The notes: generated from the sequence alone by a model not told the origin. A stretch of 64,000 nucleotides of DNA from Candidatus Caccoplasma merdavium (GCA_018715595.1 DVLI01000007.1:62001-126000); one strand, 5' to 3'. Positions 41,978-51,473 are shown, counted from the stretch's first letter. Translations and numbers: made by a program.

Positions 41978-42640
41978 ATGAATGTCCGTATCGAGGAGAG
42001 TTGGCGAGAGAAGCTGCAATCGGAGTTCGATGCCCCCTATTTTGCCCAACTCACCGATTTTGTGCGTCACGAGTATGCCACGACGCGTGTCTATCCGCCC
42101 GGGAGCCAGATGTTTGCCGCCTTCGATGCCTGTCCGTTCGACAAGGTGAAGGTGGTCATTCTCGGTCAGGACCCCTACCATGAGCCGGGTCAGGCCCACG
42201 GCCTTTGTTTCTCGGTAAACGACGGAGTGCCGTTTCCGCCCTCGTTGCAGAATATTTTCAAGGAGATACACGACGACATCGGCACCCCTATCCCTATGAG
42301 CGGCGACCTTTCCCGGTGGGCACATCAAGGGGTGTTGCTGCTCAATGCCACCCTCACGGTGCGGGCACATCAGGCCGGGTCGCACCAGAACAAGGGGTGG
42401 GAGCAGTTTACCGATGCGGTGATACACCGTTTGGCACAGGACCGTGAGCATCTTGTCTTTATCCTCTGGGGGGCGTATGCCCAGCGCAAAGGCGAGTTTA
42501 TCGACCGCTCCCGCCACTTGGTGTTGCAGTCGCCCCACCCGTCGCCCCTCTCGGCGCATCGGGGATTTTTCGGAAACCGCCATTTCAGCCGCGCCAACGA
42601 ATATCTCGTGGCTCACGGCATCGAACCTGTTTTATGGTAA
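41978..42640 (+). CDS. ung: Uracil-DNA glycosylase, family 1
   Basis: A 220-residue protein with all family-1 motifs: the catalytic GQDPYHEPGQAHGL, PPSLQNIF, LLLNATLTV, and HPSPLSAHRGFFG. It removes uracil from DNA as the first step of base-excision repair. Start ATG 41978 fits the family and lies about 25 bases after the predicted transcript start. The next gene begins six bases after its stop, so both are probably in one transcript. Confidence 0.98.
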   Translation: MNVRIEESWREKLQSEFDAPYFAQLTDFVRHEYATTRVYPPGSQMFAAFDACPFDKVKVVILGQDPYHEPGQAHGLCFSVNDGVPFPPSLQNIFKEIHDDIGTPIPMSGDLSRWAHQGVLLLNATLTVRAHQAGSHQNKGWEQFTDAVIHRLAQDREHLVFILWGAYAQRKGEFIDRSRHLVLQSPHPSPLSAHRGFFGNRHFSRANEYLVAHGIEPVLW

Positions 42641-42646
42641 TTGCAT

Positions 42647-43120
42647 ATGGAAAAAATTGATGTAGAAGCGCGTGCCCGTCATGCCCGGGAACTTTTCAAA
42701 GAAGGTTATAACTGTTCCCAATCGGTATTTTTGGCTTATGCCGACCTGTATGGTCTCGATCCGGTCGTGGCTGCGACGTTGGTGGCCCCGCTTGGCGGCG
42801 GCATGGGACGTTTGCGCGAAGTGTGTGGAGCCGTGAGCGCGGCGTTTATGCTTACGGGATTGAAATATCCCAATCCCACGCCCGACGACAAGGCGGCCAA
42901 GACCCGTTCTTACACGGCGGTGCAGGAGTTGGCCGAGCGGTTCCGCCGCGAAAACGGCTCTATCATCTGCCGGGAATTGTTGGGGTTGGGCAAAGGTCCC
43001 GACTCGCCCGTGCCGTCGGAGCGTACCGAGGCTTATTACAAGCGTCGCCCGTGTGCCGATTATGTGGAGCTCGCGGCTCGTTTCATTGGCGAGAAACTCA
43101 ACGAGCCCGACGAGATATAG
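42647..43120 (+). CDS. C_GCAxxG_C_C family redox-type protein
   Basis: 157 residues from ATG 42647. Four conserved cysteine positions are visible: GYNCSQSVF, REVCGAVSAAFMLTG, SIICRELLG and RRPCADYVE, the pattern that names the C_GCAxxG_C_C family. These proteins are thought to bind a metal or an iron-sulphur cluster or take part in redox chemistry; no function is proven. It starts six bases after ung and is closed by a terminator, so the two form a small operon. Confidence 0.9.
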   Translation: MEKIDVEARARHARELFKEGYNCSQSVFLAYADLYGLDPVVAATLVAPLGGGMGRLREVCGAVSAAFMLTGLKYPNPTPDDKAAKTRSYTAVQELAERFRRENGSIICRELLGLGKGPDSPVPSERTEAYYKRRPCADYVELAARFIGEKLNEPDEI

Positions 43121-43145
43121 TGCCCGGGTCGGTTGATGTAAATGA

Positions 43146-43183
43146 CAAGGCGGCCTCCCTTATGGGGGAGGCCGCCTTGTTTG
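43146..43183. terminator. Terminator between convergent genes
   Basis: A perfect 14-bp stem (43146-43159 with 43166-43179) followed by TTTG on the plus strand. It separates the C_GCAxxG_C_C gene from the leftward DUF4890-like gene. Confidence 0.75.
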
Positions 43184-43199
43184 TGCTGTTGCCGTGGGG

Positions 43200-43772
43200 T
43201 TATTTGTCGGAATTAGGTTTTTCTGCCGGTTTGAGAGGCAGGGGGCCTTGTTTGCGAGCACGAAGATCATGCTGTTTTTGGGCTTCTGCCTGCATGATTT
43301 TTTGCCATCGGGCAAATTTCTCTTCGCCTAAAATCTTTTTCACCTTTTTTTCGCGTTTCTCGACATTCTTTTTCAACTGTTCGGGCGAGAGCCGTTCCGG
43401 GCCGAAAGCTCCGGGTCCCATGCCTTCACGAGGGGGACGGGCAGGCCCATTTGCACCGATCATGCCTCTTTCGCCGCGGGGTCCTTCCGGACGTATGCCG
43501 TTGGCAGGGCGTTCCCCTCTCGGTCCTCTGGGTTGCATGGCTTGTAGCTCTTGTGCCTCTTTCAAGTTGATTTTGTAGAGTTTCTTGTATTGTTTGTCGG
43601 AGAGGCCGAGTTCGGCTTTCATTTTGTCGGTTTTGATTTGAGCCGTTGTCTCGGGTTTGACCTGTTGATGCGTCACTCTGTCGCGGCGCATTTCGTGACC
43701 GGGAGTTTGAGCCGTAGCCGAGAATGTGATTGTGCCGGCGAGTAAAAGGCCGGCGAATAGCATTTTTTTCAT
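43200..43772 (-). CDS. DUF4890-like exported protein with Gly/Pro/Arg-rich centre
   Basis: A 190-residue protein with a signal peptide ending at ATAQ (about 22). Residues 50-80 (KMKAELGLSDKQYKKLYKIN) look like the helical repeat of the DUF4890/Spy-like periplasmic families, and a second similar unit follows near 130-160 (LSPEQLKKNVEKREKKVKKI). Between them, residues 80-125 are a Gly-Pro-Arg-rich stretch with collagen-like GERGMIGANGPARP spacing. Basic and probably periplasmic. A chaperone-like or envelope-stress role is a guess from the Spy resemblance. Confidence 0.75.
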   Translation of the reverse strand: MKKMLFAGLLLAGTITFSATAQTPGHEMRRDRVTHQQVKPETTAQIKTDKMKAELGLSDKQYKKLYKINLKEAQELQAMQPRGPRGERPANGIRPEGPRGERGMIGANGPARPPREGMGPGAFGPERLSPEQLKKNVEKREKKVKKILGEEKFARWQKIMQAEAQKQHDLRARKQGPLPLKPAEKPNSDK

Positions 43773-43860
43773 AAGCTTTTGTTGTTAAGTGGTTTTGTCG
43801 TTTGGATATTTGTCCGGGTGAAAGGTTTAACGGCATTCGACAGGGAGTCGTATTCTCTCG

Positions 43861-43901
43861 ATAAAAGCAGCCGCCCTGTCGATGAATCGGCAGGGCGGCT
43901 G
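43861..43901 (-). terminator. Terminator of the RND efflux / LpxA-like operon
   Basis: A perfect 11-bp stem (43868-43878 with 43891-43901) and a 12-base loop, followed on the minus strand by TTTTAT. Confidence 0.8.
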
Positions 43902-43924
43902 ATATAGGGAAGGAGGAGATAGGG

Positions 43925-44713
43925 TTACAATCCTTCTTCTCCGTAGGTGGCGATGATACCCATCTTCGACTCTTGTATAAAGTTCAGGATATAATCGATT
44001 TCGGGTGTGGCGGCACATACGTCCTTGATACGCAGTATGGCATTTTCCAAACTGGTGCCGGAACCATAGATTTGGCGATAGGCCAAGGCGATGTTTTCGA
44101 TTGTGGCTTCTTCGAACCCGTTGCGTCGCATCACAAAGGCATCGATGCCTTTGTAGGTGATGGGGTTGTGAGCAGCCAGGATATAGGGCGGAATGTCTTT
44201 GCCGGTGCGGCAGCCGCTCTTGATGAGGGCCCAACTGCCAACACGGCAATTCTCCTTGATGATGACACGTCCGCCCAAGATGGCTTTGCTGTGTATGTGG
44301 CAATCGCCCGAGAGGTCGCATTCGATACCGAGAATGCAATCGTCGTCGATGCGGCAGTCGTGGCCGATGCGGGTACCTTTGAGCAGGTAGTTGCGGTTAC
44401 CGATGACGGTTTCTCCGTCGGGTAGGGTGGCACGGTTGATGACGACGTATTCGCGTATGACATTGTTGTTGCCGATGGTGAGGCGAGTGGTTTCTCCTTT
44501 GAAGCGGAAGTCTTGCGGTTCGGCACCGAGAATGGCTCCTTGGAACACGCGGTTGTTCTTGCCCAGGGTGGTTCCTGCCAATACGCTGGCGTAAGGCAGT
44601 ATCTCACAGTTGTCACCGATGACAACATTCTTGTCGACATAGGCAAAGGGGTGAATGGTGACATTGTTCCCGATTTGCGCTTTGGCGTCGACGTATGCTA
44701 ATGGACTGATCAT
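43925..44713 (-). CDS. LpxA-like left-handed beta-helix acyltransferase, divergent
   Basis: A 262-residue protein with the LpxA length and architecture: about ten hexapeptide-repeat coils (1-190) and a C-terminal helical cap. The histidine aligned with the catalytic base of LpxA is kept (RIGHDCRI), and QDFRFKGE and NVIREYVVINRAT follow the LpxA pattern. However, the AGH motif reads SGD and the HQF motif of the active-site wall is missing (IKSGCRTG). It starts 19 bases after the efflux outer-membrane gene, so it is probably the last gene of that operon. It may be a second LpxA paralogue with another acyl or nucleotide substrate; lpxD/fabZ/lpxC neighbours are absent. Confidence 0.8.
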   Translation of the reverse strand: MISPLAYVDAKAQIGNNVTIHPFAYVDKNVVIGDNCEILPYASVLAGTTLGKNNRVFQGAILGAEPQDFRFKGETTRLTIGNNNVIREYVVINRATLPDGETVIGNRNYLLKGTRIGHDCRIDDDCILGIECDLSGDCHIHSKAILGGRVIIKENCRVGSWALIKSGCRTGKDIPPYILAAHNPITYKGIDAFVMRRNGFEEATIENIALAYRQIYGSGTSLENAILRIKDVCAATPEIDYILNFIQESKMGIIATYGEEGL

Positions 44714-44732
44714 AGTATGACGTTTTAAGGTT

Positions 44733-46139
44733 TTACTTGGCGTTTTCCTCTATTTCACGGCCGCCACCCAAGGCGTGGTACAGGCTCACGACAGCTACCA
44801 TGCATTGGTAGGTGTCGGAGACTTCCGAGAGTTGGGCGCTCAGCAGAGACTGTTGGGCGGTCAAAACTTCGAGGTAGGTCGAGGTTCCCAGCTTCATGAG
44901 CGACTCGGTCGATTCCACGGCTCTTTGCAGAGCTTCGACCTGGCGGGTGCGTTGGGATAAAATTTCCTTGTTGGCTTGGAACTCATAGAGGGCGTCGCTT
45001 ACCTCTTTGCCGGCATTGAGAATCGTTTGCTGGAAGTTGATGGCGGCGATTTCCTGTTGGGCTTTGGCGGCTTTCAAGTTGGCGATGTTGCTACCGTGGT
45101 TGAACAGGGGCTGCACGAGCGAAGCCGCAGCCGAAAGGAGAATTTTCCCGGGATTGACAATGGCACTACCGGCCGAATTGGTCCATCCGGCCGAACCCGA
45201 GATGACCAAGTTGGGATAGAGGGCCGAGCGAGCAATGTTGGCGCTGTAATAGGCCGCAGCCAAGCTTAGTTCGGCCGATTGTACGTCGGGTCGGTTGGCG
45301 AGCATCTGCACCGGTACGCCCACATGCAGAATTTCGGGCAACACCTGGTCTTCGAAGTTGCCCCGCTCGATGGTTTGTGGGGCTTTGTAGAGGAGGGTTG
45401 CCAAGCTGTTCTCGGTCTCTCTGATTTGTTGGCGCAACGAGGGTATCGATGCGGCAATGGCATGACAGTTGGCCTCGCTTTGGGCAACGGCGGCTTCATT
45501 GGTCATGCCGGCCTCTTTCATCGATTTCATCATCTCGACGCTTTGTTGCCACAGCAGGGCTGTCTCTTCGGTGATGGCGAGTTGCTTGTCGAGCATGAGC
45601 AGCGTGTAGTACCCGTTGGCGATGGTGGCGATAAGTTGTGTGCGCACGGCTTGTTGGTAGGCTCGGCTTTGCATCAGCGCGGCTTTTGCGTTGCGTTTGG
45701 AGTTGAGCACGCGGCCGAAGATGTCGATTTCCCAACTGGCCGATACCGGCACGTTATAGGTCCAAGTGCCTTTCGACCCATCGAAACTGCTCACCCCTCC
45801 TTGGGGCGTCAGGTTGAGAGATGGCAGGAATGCAAGTTGGGCGGCACGGAAACTGGCTTGGGCCGATTCGACTTGCAACATGGCCGTTCTCAGGTCGCTG
45901 TTGTTTTCAAGACCTTGTCGGATAAGGTCTTGCAGAATGGGGTCTGTGAAGATGTCGGTCCAAGGGAGGTCGCCGATGTTCAGGCTGTCGGCCGCGAGGG
46001 TATCGGTAACCGATACCGTGTCGCGGAACAGTCCTTGGACGTCCATGTCGGGACGTTCGTATTTTTTATATATGTGGCAACTGTTGAGCGTGGTCGCCAA
46101 CAAGATGCCGCATACCGTATAGGAGATGATTCGTTTCAT
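44733..46139 (-). CDS. RND efflux outer-membrane channel lipoprotein (OprM/NodT type)
   Basis: A 468-residue protein with lipobox TLNSC (Cys21). Two TolC-type outer-membrane efflux repeats cover about 50-250 and 270-460, with conserved stretches DLRTAMLQVESAQASFRAAQ, SWEIDIFGRVLNSKR, LLYKAPQTIERG, VLANRPDVQSAE-like LANRPDVQSAELSLAA and TYLEVLTAQQSLL. It forms the trimeric exit duct of the tripartite pump. It follows the permease gene by 29 bases in an adaptor-permease-channel operon. Confidence 0.94.
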   Translation of the reverse strand: MKRIISYTVCGILLATTLNSCHIYKKYERPDMDVQGLFRDTVSVTDTLAADSLNIGDLPWTDIFTDPILQDLIRQGLENNSDLRTAMLQVESAQASFRAAQLAFLPSLNLTPQGGVSSFDGSKGTWTYNVPVSASWEIDIFGRVLNSKRNAKAALMQSRAYQQAVRTQLIATIANGYYTLLMLDKQLAITEETALLWQQSVEMMKSMKEAGMTNEAAVAQSEANCHAIAASIPSLRQQIRETENSLATLLYKAPQTIERGNFEDQVLPEILHVGVPVQMLANRPDVQSAELSLAAAYYSANIARSALYPNLVISGSAGWTNSAGSAIVNPGKILLSAAASLVQPLFNHGSNIANLKAAKAQQEIAAINFQQTILNAGKEVSDALYEFQANKEILSQRTRQVEALQRAVESTESLMKLGTSTYLEVLTAQQSLLSAQLSEVSDTYQCMVAVVSLYHALGGGREIEENAK

Positions 46140-46168
46140 TCGTTTCGTTTTAGAGGGTTTCGGCGAAC

Positions 46169-49100
46169 TTATTTCGCATATTGTTCGATTTCAGAAATAA
46201 CGTCCTTGTTGTCGAGGTCGTCCCATACGAGCGGTTTGAAGCGTTCTTGTATGCTTTGGAAGACGACAAACAGGGCCGGCACGATGAATATCTGGCAAAT
46301 CATACCGATGAGCATACCGCCCACGGCACCTGCACCGAGGGTGCTGTTACCGTTGGCACCTACACCGGAGGCAAACATCATGGGCAACAGACCGATGACC
46401 ATGGCCAGAGAGGTCATGAGGATAGGACGCAGACGGGCTGCGGCACCGTCGATGGCGGCATTGATGATGGGCATACCGGTGCGCCGGCGGTCGAGGGCGA
46501 ACTCAACGATAAGAATGGCGTTCTTGGCCAACAGACCGATAAGCATGATCAAGGCGATTTGCAGGTAGATGTTGTTTTCGACACCCATAATCCATGCGAA
46601 GATGAAGCTGCCGGCAAGGCCGAACGGTATCGACATGATAACGGAGAGCGGCAGAATGTAGCTTTCGTATTGGGCGCTCAACAAGAGGTAGACGAAGACG
46701 AGGCAGAGCAGGAAGATGATGGCGGTAGTTCCGCTGCTCGAACTTTGCTCCTCACGGGTCATACCCGAGAATTCGTATCCGTAACCTACCGGCAGCGTCT
46801 GGGCTGCCACTTCCTCTATGGCCTTGATGGCTTCACCCGAGCTGTATCCGTCGGCGGGGTTACCGTTTACGCTGATGGAGGTGAACATGTTGAACCGCTT
46901 GATGTTGTCGGGCCCATACACTTTCTGCAAGGTGATGAAGTTGGTGATGGGAGCCATTTCGCTTCCGTTGCGGATTTTGATTTTGTTGAGGCTTTCGGGA
47001 CTGACGCGGGCTTCGGGGTCGGCCTGGATCATGACACGATAGAGCTTACCGAACCGGTTGAAGTTCGACGAGTACATACCTCCCAAGTAGCCTTGCAGGG
47101 CGGCAAGTACGTCGCTGGGGCTGATGCCGGCCTGTTTGCACTTGGCCACATCTACATCGACGCGGTATTGCGGGAAGTTGGGGTTGAAGGTCGTCGAAGC
47201 CATGGCGATTTCGGGTCGTTTCAATAGCTCGGCGATGAATTCCTGGGCAACTTGGTAGAAATCGTCGAGCGAGCCTCCCGTCTTGTCTTGCAGGTTCAGT
47301 TCGAAACCGTTACTGATACTGTAACCGGGAATCATAGGCGGAGCGAAGCAGAGCACACGGGCATCTTTTACCTGCATGGCGCACTGGGCATAGATGGCGC
47401 CGATGACAGAGTTGGCGTCCATGCCTTCTCCGGTACGTTCTTCCCAAGGTTTCAGTTTGCAGATGAACGAACCGTAGGTGTTGCCTTGTCCGCCGAGGAA
47501 GCTGAACCCGATGATCTGGGTGCGGCTTTGCATGGCGGGCTGGGCGCCCAGTATCCGGTCGATTTGGGCCATCACCTCTTCGGTGCGTTCTTGGGATGTT
47601 CCCGGTTGTAGGTCGGCCGTAACCATGATGGTTCCCGTGTCTTCATTGGGCACGAATCCGGTAGGCGTGACGTTCATCAGCACAATAAGCACGATGATGC
47701 CGACAATGACTCCGGCAAACGAGAACTTCTTGTGATGGACGAAGATGGAAACACTCTTCTTGTAACGTGCCAACATATTGTTGTAGGCCACATTGAAGGC
47801 GGTGTGGAAACGGCTGATGAATGTCGTCTTGTGCTTACCGTCTTTATTGTGCGGCTTGAGGAACATGGCGCACAAGGCGGGGCTCAACGTCAAGGCGTTG
47901 ATGGCCGAGAAGCCGATGGCAAAAGCCATGGTGAGACCGAACTGGCGGTAGAAGGTTCCCGACGTGCCGGGCATGAAGCTCACGGGAATGAACACCGACA
48001 TCATCACAAGCGTGATGGAGATGATGGCACCCGAGAGCTCGCTCATGGCATCGATGGAGGCTTTGCGCGGAGACTGGTAACCCTGGTCGAGTTTGGCATG
48101 TACGCCCTCGACGACCACTATCGCGTCGTCGACCACAATGGCGATGGCCAATACCAAGGCGCAGAGGGTCAGCAGGTTGAGGCTGAATCCGATGAGGTAC
48201 AGGGCAAAGAACGTACCGATGAGCGATACGGGAATGGCGATGGTGGGAATAAGCGTGGAACGAATATCCTGCAAGAAGATATACACCACGAAGAACACGA
48301 GAATGAAGGCTTCGATGAGGGTCTTGATAACCTCGTAGATCGATGCGTAAAGGAAGTCATTGGAGTCCATCGTCACATCGATTTCGAGACCCGGGGGAAG
48401 TGTTGGCCTTATCTCGTCGAGCAGTTCGGTAATATCTTCGATGATGGCGGTGGCATTGGAGCCGGCGGTCTGGTATATCATGGCCGATACGGCGTTGTGC
48501 CCGTTCTGGAAGTTTTTGAAGTTGTAGTAGAGCCGGCCCAGTTCGATGTCGGCAACATCTTTGAGGTAAAGAATCTCGCCGTTATCGTTGGCGCTGATGA
48601 CCATGTTGCCGAATTCCTCGGGGGTGGTCAAGCGGCCTTTATAGGTCAGCACATACTGGAACGACTGGTCGCCTTGCGCACCAAATTGTCCCGGGGCAGC
48701 CTCTATGTTCTGTTCGGCCAATATGCCGGTAATGTCGCTGGGCATCAAGCCGTATTGGGCCATGACATCGGGTTTGAGCCAAATACGCATCGAGTAGTCC
48801 GATGCCATGACGTTGGCTTCACCTACACCCGAGACACGTTGAATCAAAGGAATGATATTGATTTTGGCGTAGTTTTCGATGAATTCTATGTCATAGCGGT
48901 CGTCGGGGCTGTACAACGAGAATACCATGAGCATGCTGGTCTGCCGCTTTTGCGTGGTCACACCCACTTGGGTTACCTCGCTGGGCAGCAGGTTTTGTGC
49001 TTGGGATACGCGGTTCTGTACTTTTACCGAGGCCATGTCGGGGTCGGTGCCCTGTTTGAAGTAAATCGTGATACTGGCCGAACCGGTGTTGGTGGCGGTA

Positions 49101-49342
49101 GAGGTCATGTAGGTCATGTCTTCCACACCGTTGATCGACTCTTCGAGCGGCGCGATGACACTGTTCAGAATCGTTTGGGCGTTTGCACCGGTGTAAGAGG
49201 TGGACACTTGGATTGTGGGCGGTGCAATATCGGGATATTGGGTGACGGGCAAGAAGAGGAGCCCCAAAATACCCAGTATGACCATGAATATCGAAATCAC
49301 GGTCGAGAGTACCGGGCGGTTGATAAATCTGTCTAACTTCAT
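46169..49342 (-). CDS. RND efflux pump permease (HAE-1/AcrB type)
   Basis: A 1057-residue inner-membrane transporter with 12 membrane helices and two large periplasmic loops. The start MKLDRFINRPVLSTVISIFM, the proton-relay Asp pair in LAIAIVVDDAIVVVEGVHA (TM4), and GLLAKNAILIVEFA (TM11) mark it as an AcrB/MexB-type drug:proton antiporter. Length matches the family. It lies between the adaptor (43-base gap) and the channel (29-base gap). Substrates cannot be read; drugs, bile salts and detergents are usual in gut Bacteroidales. Confidence 0.97.
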   Translation of the reverse strand: MKLDRFINRPVLSTVISIFMVILGILGLLFLPVTQYPDIAPPTIQVSTSYTGANAQTILNSVIAPLEESINGVEDMTYMTSTATNTGSASITIYFKQGTDPDMASVKVQNRVSQAQNLLPSEVTQVGVTTQKRQTSMLMVFSLYSPDDRYDIEFIENYAKINIIPLIQRVSGVGEANVMASDYSMRIWLKPDVMAQYGLMPSDITGILAEQNIEAAPGQFGAQGDQSFQYVLTYKGRLTTPEEFGNMVISANDNGEILYLKDVADIELGRLYYNFKNFQNGHNAVSAMIYQTAGSNATAIIEDITELLDEIRPTLPPGLEIDVTMDSNDFLYASIYEVIKTLIEAFILVFFVVYIFLQDIRSTLIPTIAIPVSLIGTFFALYLIGFSLNLLTLCALVLAIAIVVDDAIVVVEGVHAKLDQGYQSPRKASIDAMSELSGAIISITLVMMSVFIPVSFMPGTSGTFYRQFGLTMAFAIGFSAINALTLSPALCAMFLKPHNKDGKHKTTFISRFHTAFNVAYNNMLARYKKSVSIFVHHKKFSFAGVIVGIIVLIVLMNVTPTGFVPNEDTGTIMVTADLQPGTSQERTEEVMAQIDRILGAQPAMQSRTQIIGFSFLGGQGNTYGSFICKLKPWEERTGEGMDANSVIGAIYAQCAMQVKDARVLCFAPPMIPGYSISNGFELNLQDKTGGSLDDFYQVAQEFIAELLKRPEIAMASTTFNPNFPQYRVDVDVAKCKQAGISPSDVLAALQGYLGGMYSSNFNRFGKLYRVMIQADPEARVSPESLNKIKIRNGSEMAPITNFITLQKVYGPDNIKRFNMFTSISVNGNPADGYSSGEAIKAIEEVAAQTLPVGYGYEFSGMTREEQSSSSGTTAIIFLLCLVFVYLLLSAQYESYILPLSVIMSIPFGLAGSFIFAWIMGVENNIYLQIALIMLIGLLAKNAILIVEFALDRRRTGMPIINAAIDGAAARLRPILMTSLAMVIGLLPMMFASGVGANGNSTLGAGAVGGMLIGMICQIFIVPALFVVFQSIQERFKPLVWDDLDNKDVISEIEQYAK

Positions 49343-49385
49343 AATGGATATTTTGCGAAGTTTGTGTTATTGGTTATTTGGGGGC

Positions 49386-50528
49386 TTACTTTTGTGCGGG
49401 TTGAGCCTCTTGTGCCCCGGCCACTTTGATGGTCATGCCGTCTTTGAGCGAATTCACGCCTTCGATGACAATGCGGTCGCCTTCTTTCAATCCCGAAACG
49501 ACCATGTACTCTTTGCCGTTGTCGATCGATGCGATGCCTACTTCGGTCGATTTCACGGTGGAGTCATCGTTCAGTACATACACGAATTTCTTGTCCTGTA
49601 TTTCGTAGGTGGCCTTTTGGGGAATGAGAATGGCGTGGTCGTTTTTCATCGGAATGAGAATGTTGCCCGAGCCTCCGGTGCGCAGCAAGCGGTCGGGGTT
49701 CTTGAAGGTGGCGCGCATGCTCGACGAGCCCGTCTGGGTGTCGATGATACCGCTTACGGTCTCGATTTTACCTTTCAGCGGGTAGGTCGAGCCGTCGGCC
49801 AGTTGCAGCGATACGGCCGGCAGTTTCGACAGGAAGTTGTTGGCTCCGTACTGGGCGGCCATTTCCATGATTTGTTTCTCGGTCATCGAGAAGTAGACAT
49901 ACATCTCGGAGTTGTCCGACACCGTGGTGAGCGGCGTGGCCATGGCCGACGATACGAGGCTTCCTACCCGATAGGGAATCGAGCCTACGATGCCGCTGAG
50001 CGGGCTGGTCACGCGGGTGTAGGAGTCGTTGTTGCGGGCATTCACCAGTTGGGCTTCGCTCAGGGCCAGTTGGGCCAGCGCCGAAGCGTAGTCGTTCTCG
50101 GCCATTTGCAGGTCATATTCGCTGATGATGCCTTTCTGTTGCAGCACCCGTTTGTTCTCGGCCGTGAGACGTGCGGTCTCGGCCGTGGCTTTGGCCGATT
50201 CTACGGTGGCTTCGGCAATTTTCAAAGCGGCTTTGTAGGGAATCGTATCGACAACAAAAAGGACGTCGCCTTTCTTTACGAGAGAGCCTTCGTCGACAAG
50301 AAGCTCGGTGAGGAACCCGCTGACGTTGGGTCGTATCTCAATGTCTTGTTTACCTTTGATGCGGGCAGGATAGCTGGTGTACCACTCCATCGAGGAGGGT
50401 TGCAAAGTCATCACGGCATATTCGCGGGCAAATCCGCCCATGCCTTGTGAATTATTTCCTTCACAGGAAAACAACGAAATGCACAGTATCGCACAAGCGA
50501 TAGTCTGAATAGATGATTTCAATTTCAT
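49386..50528 (-). CDS. RND efflux periplasmic adaptor lipoprotein (AcrA type)
   Basis: About 380 residues from ATG 50528; a GTG four codons earlier is unlikely. Lipobox LFSC (Cys22). Order of parts: barrel-sandwich/lipoyl half-motif (IRPNVSGFLTELLVDEGSLV), a coiled-coil hairpin (about 85-165), second lipoyl half (YTRVTSPLSGIVGSIPYRVG), beta-barrel, and membrane-proximal domain (KEYMVVSGLKEGDRIVIEGV). It links the permease to the outer-membrane channel. First gene of the operon. Confidence 0.96.
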   Translation of the reverse strand: MKLKSSIQTIACAILCISLFSCEGNNSQGMGGFAREYAVMTLQPSSMEWYTSYPARIKGKQDIEIRPNVSGFLTELLVDEGSLVKKGDVLFVVDTIPYKAALKIAEATVESAKATAETARLTAENKRVLQQKGIISEYDLQMAENDYASALAQLALSEAQLVNARNNDSYTRVTSPLSGIVGSIPYRVGSLVSSAMATPLTTVSDNSEMYVYFSMTEKQIMEMAAQYGANNFLSKLPAVSLQLADGSTYPLKGKIETVSGIIDTQTGSSSMRATFKNPDRLLRTGGSGNILIPMKNDHAILIPQKATYEIQDKKFVYVLNDDSTVKSTEVGIASIDNGKEYMVVSGLKEGDRIVIEGVNSLKDGMTIKVAGAQEAQPAQK

Positions 50529-50777
50529 AGATAATTGCACTTTATTTTATCATTGATGTGTCTCATTCTGCAAAGTAGACGGATTCCGTATAGCCAACAA
50601 CTGTTAAATGAGGCCGTCCCGAACCCCTACTGCCTTAAACAAAAAGCACGGCAAAACTCCTCGTGAAGAGGGATTTTCCGGCCTTGTATAATACGGGACA
50701 AAGATAGGGATAATGTGTGTATAATAGAGAGAAATAATGAAAATAAAATGAAAAAAGTAGAGAAAAGCCGACAATAA
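50529..50777. other. Divergent regulatory region between efflux and zapA operons
   Basis: About 250 AT-rich bases. On the minus strand CTACTTTG (50578-50571) is a near-match to the -7 box for the efflux operon. A loose hairpin-like stretch with two AT-rich arms lies near 50650-50690. No regulator gene is adjacent and no clear operator was recognised. Confidence 0.4.
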
Positions 50778-50809
50778 GTTGCGTTATTGGAAATGAAACC
50801 CTATATTTG
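50778..50809 (+). promoter_or_regulatory. Promoter of the zapA operon
   Basis: GTTG at 50778-50781, a 20-base spacer, TATATTTG at 50802-50809. The start would lie about 12 bases before ATG 50828. Confidence 0.65.
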
Positions 50810-50827
50810 TATAGATTTTTGTGTGAA

Positions 50828-51121
50828 ATGGCAAGTAGCCCGAGAAATGCAGTCGACAGCTTGCGGAATCATGTGGCGGAGTTGATGTCTCGCCATACCG
50901 CGTTGGTAGAGCGATGTGCGCGTCTCGAAGCCTTGTTGCAGGAGCGAGAGCAGTCGATTGCCACCCTGCAACGGGAATTGGAAGAAATCCATGCCAAATA
51001 CAGAAGTCTGGCGATGGCGCAGGCCGTGACAACGCAAGAAGCCGATGTGGCCGCAGCGCGTAGCCGATTTGATAAGTTGGTGCGGGAAATCGACAAATGC
51101 ATCTCTCTCTTGAACGAATAG
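50828..51121 (+). CDS. Small coiled-coil protein upstream of zapA
   Basis: 97 residues from ATG 50828; the frame is open to 50807 but that overlaps the promoter. Almost the entire chain is predicted helical with heptad spacing of hydrophobic residues (ALVERCARLEALLQEREQSI), ending in a second helix (about 65-97). It has no other domain. It precedes zapA by ten bases, so it is probably cotranscribed and may act at the division ring like ZapB, but sequence similarity to ZapB is only that of a coiled coil. Confidence 0.8.
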   Translation: MASSPRNAVDSLRNHVAELMSRHTALVERCARLEALLQEREQSIATLQRELEEIHAKYRSLAMAQAVTTQEADVAAARSRFDKLVREIDKCISLLNE

Positions 51122-51131
51122 AACAGATGCG

Positions 51132-51473
51132 ATGAACGATAAACAAAGTAGACAACGTATAACTGTTACAATAGCCAACCGCTCTTACACCCTGTATGTC
51201 GAGCGTGACAAGCTCGCCGAGCAGGAACCTCTTGCGCGGAGAGCCGCCGAGTTGGTGGGAAAAAGAGCCGGTCAATATGAAACCCGTTTTGGAGAGTCGT
51301 CCAAGCTCGATGTGCAAGACTTGGTCTCCATGGCCGCTTGGGACATTGCTTATGACTTTCTGAAATTGCAGTCGACGCACGATGCCGACCTGATGGCGCG
51401 GGAATTAGAACGTATCGATACCGAACTGGAAAGCTATATGCAACATGCCGGAACTTCGCCGGAAGACGATTGA
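51132..51473 (+). CDS. zapA: Cell division protein ZapA
   Basis: A 113-residue protein with the ZapA pattern: an N-terminal small beta domain (ITVTIANRSYTLYVER) and a C-terminal helix (DVQDLVSMAAWDIAYDFLKL) that forms the coiled-coil tetramer stalk. It bundles FtsZ filaments. It lies ten bases after the coiled-coil gene and is followed by a terminator before rny. Confidence 0.9.
   Translation: MNDKQSRQRITVTIANRSYTLYVERDKLAEQEPLARRAAELVGKRAGQYETRFGESSKLDVQDLVSMAAWDIAYDFLKLQSTHDADLMARELERIDTELESYMQHAGTSPEDD

Noticed and set aside
47732-49336. 534-codon plus-strand ORF
   Set aside because: Antisense to the RND permease, whose motifs and length are fully conserved.
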